Source: Candidatus Muproteobacteria bacterium RIFCSPHIGHO2_01_FULL_65_16
GTDB lineage: Bacteria; Pseudomonadota; Gammaproteobacteria; Acidiferrobacterales; Sulfurifustaceae
Assembly: GCA_001785175.1 (NCBI GenBank)
Contig: MFSY01000021.1
Span: 10,323 to 25,316, forward strand
Direction: 5' to 3'
DNA length: 14,994 bases
In this document: piece after piece, positions 1-6,553 of the stretch
Layout: every line of letters begins with the position of its first letter
Numbering within the stretch: the first letter of the stretch is position 1
Program-made: the position numbers and the translations under genes
The notes under the pieces: model-generated
What the model was told of the DNA's origin: nothing
Database searches by the model: none
Seen by the model: only the letters and a program-made list of their open reading frames with translations

Positions 1-390
1 AGCTATGCGGGGGACGTTCTCGCCACCTTGACGCCCGCTGATCTGGGCCCCGACATGCCGATTTTGTTGTTCCCGCTGAAGGCCGAGAGGTTCACCCGGC
101 CGTTGCTCCGGGTCCCCGACGAAGAGGTTTTCTTTCTGTTCGACATCCTGCGCACGGCACCCGATCCTGCGGTGGCCGGCGCGATGGTCGCCAGCAACCG
201 GGAGCTCTTCGAGCGCGGCCGCGACTTGGGCAGCAAGCATTATACGATCAGCGCGATCCCGCTCTCCCGGGGGGATTGGAGGCGGCACTTCCAGCCGGTA
301 TGGGGGGAGCTGGAAAGCGCCAAGCAAACCTTCGACCCCGACAACGTGCTGACGCCGGGACCGGGTATCTTCGACAAAGACAACGCCTGA
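1..390 (+). CDS. FAD-linked oxidase, C-terminal part (cytokinin dehydrogenase-like), 5' truncated
   Basis: The frame is open from the left edge and ends at TGA 388-390, so the first in-window start-like codon (TTG at 28) is not a real start and the N-terminal FAD-binding domain lies outside. About 129 residues are visible. They resemble the C-terminal substrate-binding domain of vanillyl-alcohol-oxidase-type flavoproteins, above all cytokinin dehydrogenases: a core ILLFPLKAERFTRPLLR strand, then EEVFFLFDILRTAP, and near the end a pattern HYTISAIPLSRGDWRRHF followed by FDPDNVLTPGPGIF, matching the family's 'FDP..ILAPGQ.IF' ending. The family oxidises small molecules with covalently or tightly bound FAD. 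The substrate cannot be told from this part, and bacterial relatives need not act on cytokinins. It converges on accC with a hairpin terminator between them. The family call is fairly secure; the substrate is unknown. Confidence 0.72.
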   Translation, partial: SYAGDVLATLTPADLGPDMPILLFPLKAERFTRPLLRVPDEEVFFLFDILRTAPDPAVAGAMVASNRELFERGRDLGSKHYTISAIPLSRGDWRRHFQPVWGELESAKQTFDPDNVLTPGPGIFDKDNA

Positions 391-412
391 GGTGCCGGAG
401 CTCGCTATACGA

Positions 413-466
413 GGCCCGCGGCGCGCGCGACACCGCGCCGCGGGCCACCGGCGATTTTCTATTCTT
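413..466 (+). terminator. Strong intrinsic terminator between convergent FAD oxidase and accC
   Basis: A perfect 13-bp stem (413-425 with 434-446, GGCCCGCGGCGCG on the left arm) closes an 8-base loop. It is followed on the + strand by a T-rich run (ATTTTCTATTCTT, about 454-466). The polarity fits termination of the FAD oxidase. On the minus strand the hairpin lies just past the accC stop but has no U-tract, so any action on accC would be weaker. Confidence 0.75.
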
Positions 467-1806
467 CAGAGTCCCAGCTTCTTCTCCAGGTAATGGATAT
501 TGACCCCGCCGGCGATGAAGGCGGCGTCGTTCATGATGTCCTGGTGCAGCGGGATGTTGGTCTTGATGCCGTCAATGACCATCTCCGTCAAGGCGATGCG
601 CATGCGCGCCATGGCCAGGGCGCGCGTGTCGCCGTGCGCGATCACCTTGGCGATCATGGAATCGTAGTACGGCGGCACCACGTAGTTGTTGTAGATATGG
701 CTGTCCACGCGGATGCCGGGACCGCCGGGAGGGTGATACTGTGTGATGCGCCCCGGCGACGGGGTGAAGCTGCGCGGGTCCTCGGCGTTGATGCGGCATT
801 CGATGGCGTGGCCGCGCCAGGCGATGTCCTTCTGGCGGTAGGAGAGCCTTTCACCGGAGGCGATGAGGAGCTGCTCCTTGACGATATCCACGCCCGTGAC
901 CATCTCCGTCACCGGATGCTCCACCTGCACGCGGGTGTTCATCTCGATGAAATAAAATTCGCCGTCCTGGTACAGAAACTCGAAAGTGCCGGCGCCGCGG
1001 TAGCCGACCTTTTCGCAGGCCTCGGCGCAACGCTCGCCGATCTTGTGCCGGAGCTTCTCCGGCAGGCCCGGCGCCGGACACTCCTCCACGACCTTCTGGT
1101 GCCGGCGCTGGAGCGAGCAGTCGCGCTCGCCGAGATGGATCGCGTGGCCGTGCTGGTCGGCCAGCACCTGGAATTCGATGTGGCGCGGGTTGTCCAGGTA
1201 TTTTTCCATGTACACGGTGTCGTTGCCGAAGGCCGCCTTGGCCTCGGAGCGCGTGAGCGCGACGGCGTTCAGGAGCGCCGCCTCGGTGTGCACCACGCGC
1301 ATGCCCTTGCCGCCGCCGCCGGCGGCGGCCTTGATGAGCACGGGATAGCCGATGTCCACGGCGACCCCCAGGGTCTCCTTGTCGTTCACGCCGATCGGCC
1401 CGTCCGAGCCCGGCACGCACGGCACACCGGCCTTTTTCATGGCCTTGATGGCGGAGATCTTGTCACCCATGAGGCGGATGGTTTCGGCGCGCGGCCCGAT
1501 GAAGATGAAGCCGCTCTGCTCCACGCGCTCGGCGAAATCGGCGTTCTCCGAAAGGAATCCGTAGCCGGGATGGATCGCCTGGGCGTCGGTGACCTCGGCG
1601 GCGCTGATGACCGCGGGGATGTTCAGGTAGCTGTCGGTCGCGCGCGCCGGGCCGATGCAGACGGATTCGTCCGCCAGGCGCACGTACTTGGCGTCGCGGT
1701 CGGCCTCGGAGTGCAGCGCCACGGTGCGGATACCGAGCAAGCGGCAGGCGCGCTGGATGCGCAGCGCGATCTCGCCGCGGTTGGCAATGACGACTTTTTC
1801 GATCAT
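466..1806 (-). CDS. accC: Biotin carboxylase, acetyl-CoA carboxylase subunit A
   Basis: This is the ATP-dependent subunit of acetyl-CoA carboxylase. It carboxylates the biotin on AccB with bicarbonate, feeding malonyl-CoA into fatty acid synthesis in the cytoplasm. The 446 residues compare with 449 in E. coli. The N-terminal domain starts [13 protein letters not shown] and carries [10 protein letters not shown]. The ATP-grasp part has the glycine loop [13 protein letters not shown] (about 160-170), [17 protein letters not shown], the RRHQKVVEE segment with the catalytic lysine, and [15 protein letters not shown] with the metal-binding Glu and catalytic Arg. The C-terminal domain ends [11 protein letters not shown] as in E. 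coli. The ATG at 1806 gives the family N-terminus [11 protein letters not shown]. No Shine-Dalgarno sequence precedes it: a palindromic repeat begins 6 bases upstream. It is the last gene of aroQ-accB-accC; the prmA gene often found next in gammaproteobacteria is absent. Confidence 0.97.
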   Translation of the reverse strand: MIEKVVIANRGEIALRIQRACRLLGIRTVALHSEADRDAKYVRLADESVCIGPARATDSYLNIPAVISAAEVTDAQAIHPGYGFLSENADFAERVEQSGFIFIGPRAETIRLMGDKISAIKAMKKAGVPCVPGSDGPIGVNDKETLGVAVDIGYPVLIKAAAGGGGKGMRVVHTEAALLNAVALTRSEAKAAFGNDTVYMEKYLDNPRHIEFQVLADQHGHAIHLGERDCSLQRRHQKVVEECPAPGLPEKLRHKIGERCAEACEKVGYRGAGTFEFLYQDGEFYFIEMNTRVQVEHPVTEMVTGVDIVKEQLLIASGERLSYRQKDIAWRGHAIECRINAEDPRSFTPSPGRITQYHPPGGPGIRVDSHIYNNYVVPPYYDSMIAKVIAHGDTRALAMARMRIALTEMVIDGIKTNIPLHQDIMNDAAFIAGGVNIHYLEKKLGL

Positions 1807-1812
1807 GAGAAG

Positions 1813-1880
1813 AGCTATCAGCTATCAGCGGTCAGCCAAATCTGCCTTCAGCCGTAGCTGAAAGCTGATCGCTGACAGCT
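1813..1880. repeat. Heptad-built palindromic repeat, accB-accC junction
   Basis: The left arm 1813-1836 is made of 7-base steps of the GCTATCA type. The right arm 1856-1880 carries the complementary TGATAGC-type steps. Of 24 positions in the left arm, 20 can pair with the right arm, giving a long imperfect hairpin with a loop of about 19 bases. The element fills nearly the whole accB-accC gap, and the accB stop codon (TAG, read from 1881 to 1879) lies at its edge. A sister element sits on the other side of accB. Confidence 0.85.
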
Positions 1881-2331
1881 ACTCGATCACAAACAGCGCC
1901 TCGCCGTATTCCACCGGCTGGCCGTTGTCCTTGAGGATGGTCTTGATCGTTCCGGCCTTGTCGGCCTCGATCTCGTTCATCATCTTCATGGCCTCAATGA
2001 TGCACAGGGTGTCGCCGACATTGACCTGGCTTCCGATTTCCACGAAATTCTTGGCCCCGGGTGACGGCGCGCGATAAAGGGTGCCGACCATGGGTGAGGA
2101 CACGACATGCCCGGCGGGTATCGCGGCCGCTTTCGCGGGCGCGGCCTCCTGGCCGCCGCCCGTCGTGGCGGCCGGCGCCGGTGCGGGCGCGGCGGTGGCT
2201 GTGACCACGGGCGCGCCGCCCGAACTCGTGCGGCTGATGCGGATGGACTCCTCGCCCTCGCGGATCTCGATCTCGGCGAGGCTCGACTCCTCCAGCATCT
2301 CGATCAATTTCTTGACCTTGCGTATGTCCAT
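1879..2331 (-). CDS. accB: Biotin carboxyl carrier protein of acetyl-CoA carboxylase
   Basis: This carries the covalent biotin that moves carboxyl groups between AccC and the carboxyltransferase. The chosen ATG at 2331 gives [16 protein letters not shown], the usual AccB N-terminus, and sits after an AGAGGG ribosome binding site; a start 27 bases further up would only add nine unusual residues. The product is 150 residues (E. coli 156). Residues 1-35 are the conserved helical/strand start with [15 protein letters not shown]. About 40-75 is an Ala/Pro/Thr-rich flexible linker. The biotinyl domain begins at [17 protein letters not shown], with the thumb-containing region [22 protein letters not shown], then the EAMKM motif whose lysine is biotinylated, and ends GEALFVIE. 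It is the middle gene of aroQ-accB-accC, flanked on both sides by hairpin-forming repeats that could tune its level or mRNA stability relative to AccC. Confidence 0.96.
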   Translation of the reverse strand: MDIRKVKKLIEMLEESSLAEIEIREGEESIRISRTSSGGAPVVTATAAPAPAPAATTGGGQEAAPAKAAAIPAGHVVSSPMVGTLYRAPSPGAKNFVEIGSQVNVGDTLCIIEAMKMMNEIEADKAGTIKTILKDNGQPVEYGEALFVIE

Positions 2332-2346
2332 GTAGTTACCCTCTAG

Positions 2347-2421
2347 AGCTTTCAGCAATCAGCTATCGGCCGAAAAATCAGCAAGCTTCAGCTGACCGCT
2401 GAGAGCTGATGGCTGATAGCT
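2347..2421. repeat. Heptad-built palindromic repeat, aroQ-accB junction
   Basis: A second copy of the element seen at 1813-1880. The left arm 2347-2370 pairs at 20 of 24 positions with the outer part of the right arm. The right arm (2384-2421) is longer, with five 7-base steps of the GCTGATA type. It occupies the gap between the aroQ stop and the accB ribosome binding site, so the aroQ-acc transcript should carry two large hairpins, one on each side of accB. Confidence 0.85.
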
Positions 2422-2424
2422 GGT

Positions 2425-2865
2425 TCACTTCTTCAGTTTTTCAATGGCCGCGGCCAGCGCCAGCTCATACCCCTGGGCGCCCAGGCCGCTGATCACGCCG
2501 ATGGCGATGTCGGAAAAATACGAATGCTGGCGGAACGGCTCGCGTGCGTGCACGTTGGAAAGGTGCACTTCGATGAACGGGATCCGCGCGGCCGCCAGGG
2601 CGTCCCGCAGGGCGACGCTGGTGTGGGTGTAGGCCGCGGGATTCACGATTACGAACGCCACCTTCTGTTTCATGGCCTGCTGCACCCGCTCCACCAGCTC
2701 GTGCTCGGCGTTGCTCTGGAAAAAGTCTATCTGGTGACCGGCCGCCTCGGCCTGGCGCCGCAGCCGGCCATTGATCTCGTCCAGGGTGGCGGCGCCGTAG
2801 TGTTCCGGCTCGCGCTCACCGAGCAAATTGAGATTCGGCCCATTGAGGACCAGGAGTTTGGCCAT
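2425..2865 (-). CDS. aroQ: Type II 3-dehydroquinate dehydratase
   Basis: This converts 3-dehydroquinate to 3-dehydroshikimate, the third step of the shikimate pathway to aromatic amino acids. The 146-residue length fits the small dodecameric type II enzyme. Visible family motifs are [13 protein letters not shown] at the N-terminus, the active-site tyrosine in EHYGAATL, the asparagine-bearing [36 protein letters not shown] with the catalytic histidine, and [15 protein letters not shown]. The ATG at 2865 follows AAGGGATTCATC, a good ribosome binding site. It heads the aroQ-accB-accC group, a gene order well known in gammaproteobacteria. The AT-rich region upstream probably holds the operon's promoter. 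Confidence 0.96.
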   Translation of the reverse strand: MAKLLVLNGPNLNLLGEREPEHYGAATLDEINGRLRRQAEAAGHQIDFFQSNAEHELVERVQQAMKQKVAFVIVNPAAYTHTSVALRDALAAARIPFIEVHLSNVHAREPFRQHSYFSDIAIGVISGLGAQGYELALAAAIEKLKK

Positions 2866-2990
2866 GATGAATCCCTTAAAACTCCCACCGAATCACGTGG
2901 CTGAATGACAACCTGGACATGCTTTCAGAAGCCTTTGGTTTAAAATTGTGAAATATTGCATTGATTTGACGACATCTTCGTTTATTTACA

Positions 2991-3004
2991 TTCTGCATAC
3001 AGAA
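2991..3004. promoter_or_regulatory. Short palindrome TTCTG-N4-CAGAA, possible operator
   Basis: A perfect 5-bp inverted repeat with a 4-base centre (CATA) lies about 130 bases before aroQ, inside the likely promoter zone. The regulator is unknown. The spacing differs from the usual LexA box, and the sequence does not match FNR or CRP half-sites. It could also be chance. Confidence 0.3.
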
Positions 3005-3030
3005 ATGGCATTTGTCCAGCAAGTAAGCTC

Positions 3031-3069
3031 GATAGGCGGAATTCGCCTATAGATAGCGGAAGATCGCCT
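3031..3069. promoter_or_regulatory. Two similar inverted repeats in tandem, possible double operator
   Basis: Two related blocks start 21 bases apart. The first (3031-3049) has the form GATAGGCGGAATTCGCCT and contains a perfect 7-bp stem (3032-3038 with 3044-3050) around a 5-base loop. The second (3052-3069) reads GATAGCGGAAGATCGCCT and keeps a weaker GCG/CGC symmetry. A 21-base repeat period equals two helical turns, as expected for a dimer-of-dimers binding site upstream of aroQ. It may instead be a small hairpin at the 3' end of the tlpA-like transcript; no U-tract follows on that strand. Confidence 0.35.
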
Positions 3070-3092
3070 CAAAATATAAAAATCTAATGCCT

Positions 3093-3635
3093 TTAGGGGC
3101 TAGAAAGTCGAAGAAGCTGAGGTTTAATCAGGTTTTCAGCCTGCTTTCTGGTTAAGGCCCCCAGATGGCGCCGGCTTGCCTCGCCATCGGGGCCGAGGAT
3201 AACGGTGTAGGGCAGGGAGCCCATGGAATTGCCATAGTGGGCCATGATTTTGAGCACCCCATCGCCGCCGATGAGGAGCGGGTAATTTATTCCCAACTTG
3301 TCCCGGAACGCGAGTACGTTTTCCTTGCTGTCCACGGCGAGCCCGAGCACCTGCAGGCCGCGGGAGGCGAACCGTTTTTGCAGGGCCATGAGCATGGGGA
3401 TCTCTTCCCGGCATGGCCCGCACCAGGTCGCCCAGAAGTTCACCAGCACGACCTTGCCGCGCCAGTCCGCGATCCGGTGCGTTTCGCCTTCAAGGTCGGG
3501 CAAGGCCAACTCGGCGGGCGCGACCGGCGGCGCCGGCGTCGGCGGGGCCAACAGCAGCCGGGATAAAAAATAACCGCCCGCCAGGGCGGCGAGGGCCGCA
3601 GCGGCGAGGACGGTATTCCTCGTGATGATTGCCAT
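3093..3635 (-). CDS. TlpA-family membrane-anchored thioredoxin-like protein
   Basis: A periplasm-facing thiol-disulfide reductase of the TlpA/ResA/CcmG group, 180 residues. Residues 8-30 form a hydrophobic segment without a lipobox, most likely an uncleaved anchor, followed by a Pro/Ala-rich tether (31-42). The thioredoxin fold begins [33 protein letters not shown], shown here in two parts: the lead-in and the WCGPC active site at C72/C75. The cis-proline region is [15 protein letters not shown] 3635 follows a GAGGT ribosome binding site that overlaps the dsbD stop codon, so it is translationally close to dsbD. The context suggests it receives electrons from DsbD and reduces a periplasmic target, for example apocytochrome c or another exported thiol protein; the exact target is inference. 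Confidence 0.88.
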   Translation of the reverse strand: MAIITRNTVLAAAALAALAGGYFLSRLLLAPPTPAPPVAPAELALPDLEGETHRIADWRGKVVLVNFWATWCGPCREEIPMLMALQKRFASRGLQVLGLAVDSKENVLAFRDKLGINYPLLIGGDGVLKIMAHYGNSMGSLPYTVILGPDGEASRRHLGALTRKQAENLIKPQLLRLSSP

Positions 3636-3645
3636 GCGGCGGACC

Positions 3646-5937
3646 TCACACCTGGTTCAGCAGCACCAGGAATTTCTCCGCTGAGCGATAACCGTAGGTT
3701 CGCAGGGCGCGGCGCTCTTTCCCGTCGGGCGCGAAGAACAGCATGGCCGGGGGCCCGTAGACGTCAAAGCGCCGCTTCATGGCCTTGACCTCCGGGTCGT
3801 TCGGGTTGGTCACATCGGCCTGCAACAGCACGAAGCGGCGGCGCAGCTCCGCGCGCACGCGCGCATCGGCGAAGGTGGACTGCTCCATGCGCAGGCAATC
3901 CACGCACCAGTCGGCGTAGTAATCGAGCACCACCGGCTTGGCCCCGGTGCCGGCCGCGGCGAGCCTGTCCTCGAGTTCGCGCAGCGTCTGCACGCGCGTG
4001 AACAGACGCTCCGCCGGCGCGACCGGCGTGCCGATGGCTGGCTCGCCGCCCGACGTCGAGAGCGGCAGCGGATTCAGCAGGTCGCGGTTGCCCCTGAGCC
4101 CACCGATGAGCGCGAGCGCTCCCCACGCCAGCAGCAGGGTCCCGACTCCTTTCCACAGATAGCGCCAGCCGCTTGCGCCGTGGGGCAGGCTTTCGGTGGC
4201 CCCGAGATAGATCGCCGACACGAACAGCAGCGCCGACCACAGCAGCAGCACCGGCACTTCCGGAATGAAGCCGAGGAGATAGATCGCGACCGCGATCAGC
4301 AGCACCCCGAACACGTGTTTGACGCGGTCCATCCAGGCGCCGGCCTTCGGCAGCAGAAAACCGGCGCCGACGCCGATCCCGATCAGGATCGCGCCCATGC
4401 CGAGCGCCATCGAGAACATGATGGCCCCGCCGAGCCAGGGGTCGCGGCTGGCGATGGCCGCGCTCAGCGCGGTGATCAGGAGCGGCGAGACGCAGGCGCC
4501 GATGACGAGCGCCGAGAGCAACCCGACCAGGAACACTCCGAAGAATACGCCGCCGGGGATGCGCCTGGAATGACGGTGCAGGCGGTCGCCGTGGTGGTGC
4601 AGGAACGACTGGATGAAGGCCGGCATGTGCAGCTCGTAGAACCCGAACATGGACAGCGCCAACGCCACGAACAGCGCGCCGAACAGGCCCAGGGCCCAGG
4701 GGTTCTGAAAATAGGCCTGTAGCTGTTCGCCGGTCGCGCCCGCCATCGCTCCGGCGACGGTATAGGTGACCGCCGTGCCCAAGACATAGCTCGCCGAAAG
4801 CAGCCCGCCGCGCAGCTTGGTGATCCGCTGGCCGTCGGTTGCGCCCACGACGACGCTCGAGAGAATCGGGATCATCGGCAGCACGCAGGGCGTGAATGTC
4901 AGCAAAAGCCCGGTGCCGAAGGCGGCGAGCATGGCGAGCAAGAAGCGCCTTGAGTTTCCCGTGGTCCCGGAGGATGCGGCCGGGGCGTCGCTGGCGGCGC
5001 CGGCGGGAATTTCAGCGCCGACGACGAGCGCTCCCTGCCGCCAGCCTATTCTGTAAGTTCTCGTCATCGGCGCGTAACAGATGGCGACGCCCTTTTCCGC
5101 GCAGCCCTGATACATCACCTTGAGCAGGAGGTCGGCGTCCCGCGCGCCCAGGTTCGCCATGGGCAATGCGGCCTCGAACCCGCGATAGTACACCTCGGTC
5201 TTGCCGAAAAATTCATCCGTATGGGCCTTCCCCGGTGGAAGCCGGTAGGCGCCGAGACGCAGGCCCGCCGGCGCCGGGCCGCCGTCCGGCGCGGTAAGCT
5301 CGAATCTGGTTTTGTCGCGGTAGAGATAACAGCAGTCGGCGATGTCGAAGCGCACGGCGAGGTTGTTGTCGCCGGCGGCGCCGACGCGAACGGCGAACGC
5401 CTTTTCCGGATCAACCGCCTCCTCGTCGCCGCTCTCGATGCCGCCGCCGGTTTGCGATTTCAGGGCGATGATCTCGTCTGCCAGCCGCGCCGCACCGGCT
5501 GGCAGCGCGAAGGTCACTTCCTTCACGATCGGCGAATAGCAGACACCGATGGGCTCGTTGCAGCCCTGGGCGGTGATGCGCAGGCGCATGCTTTGCGCGC
5601 CTGTTTGGCGGCGCGCAAGCGGCAGTTGCACCGTCACCGATTTGGTGTAGGTCTCGACCAGCCCGAACAGCGGATCCTGTTTTTTCTTGCCCGGCGGAAA
5701 GACCGCCGGTCTGACGGCGACGTCGCCGCCGATGACCTCGAACTTGAATTTGTCCCGGTACATGTAATAACCGGGGGCGATCTTCCAGCCGGCCTCGATA
5801 GTCTCGGCGTTGACGACGCGCGTGCTCAGGGCGAAGGCCTGGTCCGGCTCGAGCAGCTCATCCTCGGGCGCCGCCCGCGGGCCGGACGACAGCAGGGCCA
5901 GCACGGCCAGCAGGGCCGACGGGAACAATCTGATCAT
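3646..5937 (-). CDS. dsbD: Thiol:disulfide interchange protein DsbD with duplicated N-terminal alpha domain
   Basis: DsbD passes electrons from cytoplasmic thioredoxin across the inner membrane to periplasmic thiol proteins. At 763 residues it is about 200 longer than E. coli DsbD. Order: signal peptide (1-22); a first DsbD-alpha domain (about 30-145) with cysteines C126 and C133 in QGCNEPIGVCYSP; a second alpha domain (about 175-300) with C279 and C287 in QGCAEKGVAICYAP; a membrane domain from about 333 with redox cysteines C351 (FTPCVLPMIP) and C482 (IGACVSPLL); and a C-terminal thioredoxin domain with WCVDC at C678/C681. The second alpha domain also has an extra CC pair at 202-203. Between two membrane segments lies a His-rich loop, HHHGDRLHRHSRR (448-460). 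The ATG overlaps the cutA stop (ATGA), and the tlpA-like gene follows after 10 bases, so the three are one operon. The identity is firm; the role of the extra domain is unknown. Confidence 0.95.
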   Translation of the reverse strand: MIRLFPSALLAVLALLSSGPRAAPEDELLEPDQAFALSTRVVNAETIEAGWKIAPGYYMYRDKFKFEVIGGDVAVRPAVFPPGKKKQDPLFGLVETYTKSVTVQLPLARRQTGAQSMRLRITAQGCNEPIGVCYSPIVKEVTFALPAGAARLADEIIALKSQTGGGIESGDEEAVDPEKAFAVRVGAAGDNNLAVRFDIADCCYLYRDKTRFELTAPDGGPAPAGLRLGAYRLPPGKAHTDEFFGKTEVYYRGFEAALPMANLGARDADLLLKVMYQGCAEKGVAICYAPMTRTYRIGWRQGALVVGAEIPAGAASDAPAASSGTTGNSRRFLLAMLAAFGTGLLLTFTPCVLPMIPILSSVVVGATDGQRITKLRGGLLSASYVLGTAVTYTVAGAMAGATGEQLQAYFQNPWALGLFGALFVALALSMFGFYELHMPAFIQSFLHHHGDRLHRHSRRIPGGVFFGVFLVGLLSALVIGACVSPLLITALSAAIASRDPWLGGAIMFSMALGMGAILIGIGVGAGFLLPKAGAWMDRVKHVFGVLLIAVAIYLLGFIPEVPVLLLWSALLFVSAIYLGATESLPHGASGWRYLWKGVGTLLLAWGALALIGGLRGNRDLLNPLPLSTSGGEPAIGTPVAPAERLFTRVQTLRELEDRLAAAGTGAKPVVLDYYADWCVDCLRMEQSTFADARVRAELRRRFVLLQADVTNPNDPEVKAMKRRFDVYGPPAMLFFAPDGKERRALRTYGYRSAEKFLVLLNQV

Positions 5938-6263
5938 CGCGTCTTGTCCGGGTTGCGGAGCCAGGAAAGGTAATCGGCGAGGCCGTCGGTGATTGGGACC
6001 GCGATCAGTTCCGGGAGTTCGTAGGGGTGCAGTCCGAGGACGCGCTTTTCAATGGCGCCGAAGGCGCGGGTCCTGGATTTGATCAGCAGCAGCTGTTCCG
6101 CAGCCGATTCCACCTTGCCCTTCCAGACATATATGGACTGGGCGATCGGCAGGATATTGACGCAGGCGGCCAGCCGATCGGTGACCAGGGCGCGGGCGAT
6201 GCGTTCGGCCGACGCGCTGTCCGGGCACGTGGTCAGCACCAGTTGGTAAAGGTTTTTTTTCAT
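5934..6263 (-). CDS. cutA: Divalent-cation tolerance protein CutA
   Basis: A small trimeric cytoplasmic protein (109 residues, usual family length) linked to copper/divalent metal tolerance; its biochemical role is still unsettled. Conserved stretches are LVLTTCPD at the N-terminus, ARALVTDRLAACVNILP, SIYVWKGKVESAAEQLLLIKS, and the C-terminal HPYELPELIAVPI, with the Tyr and Glu typical of CutA. The start ATG at 6263 gives MKKNLYQLVLTTCPD. Only a weak TGAAG precedes it, and a TATAAT box lies 11 bases upstream, suggesting a very short leader. The stop overlaps the dsbD start by four bases. The cutA-dsbD pairing near groES-groEL is seen in E. coli and other gammaproteobacteria. Confidence 0.94.
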   Translation of the reverse strand: MKKNLYQLVLTTCPDSASAERIARALVTDRLAACVNILPIAQSIYVWKGKVESAAEQLLLIKSRTRAFGAIEKRVLGLHPYELPELIAVPITDGLADYLSWLRNPDKTR

Positions 6264-6274
6264 ACTTCAGTCGA

Positions 6275-6280
6275 ATTATA
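6275..6280 (-). promoter_or_regulatory. Possible -10 box for the cutA-dsbD-tlpA operon
   Basis: A perfect TATAAT on the minus strand stands 11 bases before the cutA ATG. No good -35 is seen 16-18 bases further up. If used, transcription would start only a few bases before the ATG, giving a nearly leaderless mRNA, which would fit the weak ribosome binding site. Confidence 0.35.
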
Positions 6281-6348
6281 TAGCGTTCGCGGCCCGGCCG
6301 ATTGACGCATCTTGGCGCACCCCGCTGCCGCCGGGCGGGCGAGGGGGG

Positions 6349-6376
6349 TTGACAGGACCGGGTCGCCGCTTATCAT
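6349..6376 (+). promoter_or_regulatory. Sigma70-type promoter of groES-groEL
   Basis: A perfect -35 TTGACA (6349-6354), a 16-base spacer and a -10 TATCAT (6371-6376). The predicted start is near 6383, within the left arm of the CIRCE operator. No sigma32-type promoter (CTTGAAA and CCCAT-like boxes) is seen in this interval, suggesting control mainly through HrcA. Confidence 0.8.
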
Positions 6377-6402
6377 TAGCACTCACTCAAGCCGAGTGCT
6401 AA
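6376..6402 (+). promoter_or_regulatory. CIRCE operator (HrcA binding site)
   Basis: An exact match to the consensus inverted repeat: TTAGCACTC at 6376-6384, a 9-base spacer, and GAGTGCTAA at 6394-6402. It starts on the last base of the -10 box and covers the transcription start, so the heat-shock repressor HrcA should block transcription at normal temperature. hrcA is not in this window. Confidence 0.97.
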
Positions 6403-6414
6403 TGCTTCCCCGGA

Positions 6415-6437
6415 CCTCCCGAGCCGTATTTGGGAGG
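6415..6437 (+). other. Hairpin in the groES leader
   Basis: CCTCCC (6415-6420) can pair with GGGAGG (6432-6437) around an 11-base loop. The surrounding C-rich and G-rich stretches allow a longer imperfect stem. It lies just downstream of CIRCE and over 70 bases before the first ribosome binding site. It may affect mRNA stability or temperature response; there is no direct evidence. Confidence 0.4.
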
Positions 6438-6498
6438 GGTGGGAATGCTATTTGGCACAGAGGCCGAAGCACCCAAAACAAATCGTCAAACCCAGATC

Positions 6499-6517
6499 AA
6501 GGAGGCAACAGCAAATG
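6499..6517 (+). promoter_or_regulatory. Strong ribosome binding site and upstream in-frame ATG before groES
   Basis: A near-perfect AAGGAGG (6499-6505) stands 9 bases before an ATG at 6515. That ATG is in frame with groES and would add 13 residues ([13 protein letters not shown]) before the family N-terminus. The second signal, AGGAG at 6541-6545, serves the GTG at 6554. Which start is used decides whether GroES is 96 or 109 residues long. Confidence 0.6.
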
Positions 6518-6553
6518 ACCGCTCAACCTCTAGCCAAGAAAGGAGAAAGTCCC

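Larger units (their letters stand above)
2866..3092. other. AT-rich spacer upstream of aroQ with several inverted repeats
   Basis: This spacer is clearly richer in A/T than the genes around it and holds no convincing reading frame. On the minus strand it must contain the aroQ-accB-accC promoter, because the previous gene of the same direction (3093-3635) ends 227 bases away. I see candidate but poor -35/-10 pairs between about 2945 and 3020 and cannot choose among them. It contains a short palindrome at 2991-3004 and a doubled inverted repeat at 3031-3069, listed separately. No T-rich terminator for the upstream gene is evident. Confidence 0.55.

Noticed and set aside
493..1857. A 454-codon + strand frame opposite accC
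   Set aside because: It is an antisense shadow rich in Val, Asp, His and Ala; accC is unambiguous on the minus strand.
6307..6345. Sigma32 heat-shock promoter upstream of groES
   Set aside because: CTTGG is present near 6311, but no CCCAT-like -10 box follows at the right spacing.
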